From assembly GCA_021821225.1 (NCBI GenBank), contig JAKACR010000185.1:1-5898 (forward strand): a stretch of 5,898 nt of DNA, given 5' to 3'. The notes beneath the pieces were generated by a model. The model did not search any database. It had not been told where the DNA came from and saw only the letters and a program-made list of their open reading frames with translations. This DNA is from Bacillota bacterium (GTDB lineage: Bacteria > Bacillota > Bacilli > Alicyclobacillales > SLC66). Positions within the stretch are counted from its first letter, which is position 1; every line of letters begins with the position of its first letter. The position numbers and the translations under genes are program-made. This document shows positions 4,868 through 5,898 of the stretch, in pieces.

Positions 4868-5898
4868 TCGGGATGATTTTGGGCGGACGCTATCAAGTCC
4901 TTGAGCGCATCGGCGGCGGCGGCATGGCCATTGTCTACCGGGGGCTTGACGTCTTGTTGCACCGTCCGGTGTCGATCAAGACACTGCGCGCCGAGTACCT
5001 GGGAGACGCCGAATTTATCCGACGTTTCAAACGCGAGGCCCAGGCGGCCGCGAGTCTCTCCCATCCAAATGTCGTAAACATCTACGATGTGGGCCAGGAG
5101 AACGAAACGCACTACATTGTGATGGAATACGTGGACGGGAAGACGCTCAAACAGGTGATCGACGAGCGCGCGCCGCTGCCCGTGGGTGAGGCCGTGCAGA
5201 TTGCCCACCAGATCGCCGACGCACTTTCGCATGCCCATGAACGCAACATCATTCACAGGGATGTCAAACCGCACAATATCCTCATCAGCAGGCAGGGGCG
5301 CGTGAAGGTGACCGACTTTGGCATCGCGCGCGCCATCTCGACAAATACAATCACGCATCACAGTTCTTCCGTGCTCGGTTCCGTCCACTACTTTTCTCCG
5401 GAGCAGGCGCGCGGCAATGTGGCGGACGCGAAATCGGACGTGTATTCGCTCGGCGTGGTCATGTACGAAATGCTCACCGGGAAATTGCCGTTTTCCGGCG
5501 ATTCGCCCATCAGCATCGCGCTCAAACACCTGCAGGAGCCGTTCATTGAGCCGCGGAGACTGGCTTCCGGCATTCCGCAGAGCGTTGAAAATGTGGTCCT
5601 AAAGGCACTCATGAAGGATCCGAAAGATCGCTATCAGACAGTGCGGGAATTGTCCCAGGATCTGGAGCGGTCGCTGCTGTTGCCGGACGTGCCCAAGTTC
5701 ATCACCCCAACCGTCGGCGCATCGCCTGACAGTCCGACCATCGAACTGCCGTCCATCATGGCCGCGGGAGTCGCCGCGGGAGCGGGCGGACTGTCCTCCG
5801 CAAGAACCGCAGCGCAGCATGTGCAACAGCCTGCGGTGGACGCCGTGCCGGCGGACGGGGCGTCCGAGGAGCAGGATTCCGTCAGGCGGCCGTGGTGG
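4864..5898 (+). CDS. prkC: Eukaryotic-type Ser/Thr protein kinase PrkC (Stk), N-terminal part; 3' end outside window
   Basis: PrkC is a membrane Hanks-type kinase that senses peptidoglycan through extracellular PASTA repeats and is opposed by PrpC. The window holds 345 residues, open to its end. The kinase domain (about 10-270) shows the glycine loop IGGGGMAIVY (16-25), Lys39 in VSIK, Glu58 of helix C in REAQ, the catalytic loop HRDVKPHN (131-138, Asp133), DFG (151-153) and SPEQARG (178-184). The activation loop (154-177) has Thr160, Thr162, Thr164 and Ser167-169 as likely phosphosites. Residues 271-345 form an Ala- and Pro-rich juxtamembrane linker, including a small-residue stretch at 295-310 that is probably linker rather than a membrane helix. 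The basic RRPWW at the edge suggests the membrane segment comes next. PASTA repeats are expected beyond the window. TTG 4864 (MIGMILGGRYQ) fits the family N-terminus and overlaps the prpC stop; ATG 4873 is the alternative. Confidence 0.95.
   Translation, partial: MIGMILGGRYQVLERIGGGGMAIVYRGLDVLLHRPVSIKTLRAEYLGDAEFIRRFKREAQAAASLSHPNVVNIYDVGQENETHYIVMEYVDGKTLKQVIDERAPLPVGEAVQIAHQIADALSHAHERNIIHRDVKPHNILISRQGRVKVTDFGIARAISTNTITHHSSSVLGSVHYFSPEQARGNVADAKSDVYSLGVVMYEMLTGKLPFSGDSPISIALKHLQEPFIEPRRLASGIPQSVENVVLKALMKDPKDRYQTVRELSQDLERSLLLPDVPKFITPTVGASPDSPTIELPSIMAAGVAAGAGGLSSARTAAQHVQQPAVDAVPADGASEEQDSVRRPWW

Overview
The window is one gene-dense stretch of a high-GC genome (about 60% or more by eye). 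All genes lie on the + strand: the 3' end of priA, then complete fmt, rsmB, rlmN and prpC, and the 5' part of prkC. This order (priA - [def] - fmt - rsmB - rlmN - prpC - prkC) is the classic conserved cluster of Bacillota. The strong AAAGGAGG ribosome binding site before fmt and the PrpC/PrkC pair fit the same phylum. High GC points to a lineage such as Alicyclobacillaceae or a high-GC Paenibacillaceae relative, but the genus cannot be fixed from the sequence alone.

Layout: bases 1-639 encode the last 212 residues of the primosomal helicase PriA. After 32 bases comes fmt (672-1634), directly, with no def (peptide deformylase) gene between as in Bacillus subtilis. fmt overlaps rsmB (1631-2959) by GTGA. 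A 104-base gap (2960-3063), the only sizeable non-coding interval, holds an AT-rich hairpin with 15 perfect base pairs and no T-tract. rlmN (3064-4110) follows, then prpC (4115-4867) after 4 bases. prpC overlaps prkC (4864 to the window end) by TTGA. No stretch over 300 bases lacks a gene, and no convincing internal promoter or intrinsic terminator was found, so the genes are probably co-transcribed.

Functionally the cluster joins replication restart (PriA), translation initiation and ribosome maturation (Fmt formylates initiator Met-tRNA; RsmB makes m5C in 16S rRNA; RlmN makes m2A in 23S rRNA and tRNA), and a Ser/Thr phosphorylation switch (PrpC phosphatase and PrkC kinase). Catalytic residues are intact in every gene as far as it can be read. 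The least ordinary element is the rsmB-rlmN hairpin, which looks like a small REP/MITE-type palindrome or the fused ends of an insertion sequence. The window otherwise looks like conserved core genome, and I see no undescribed multigene system.
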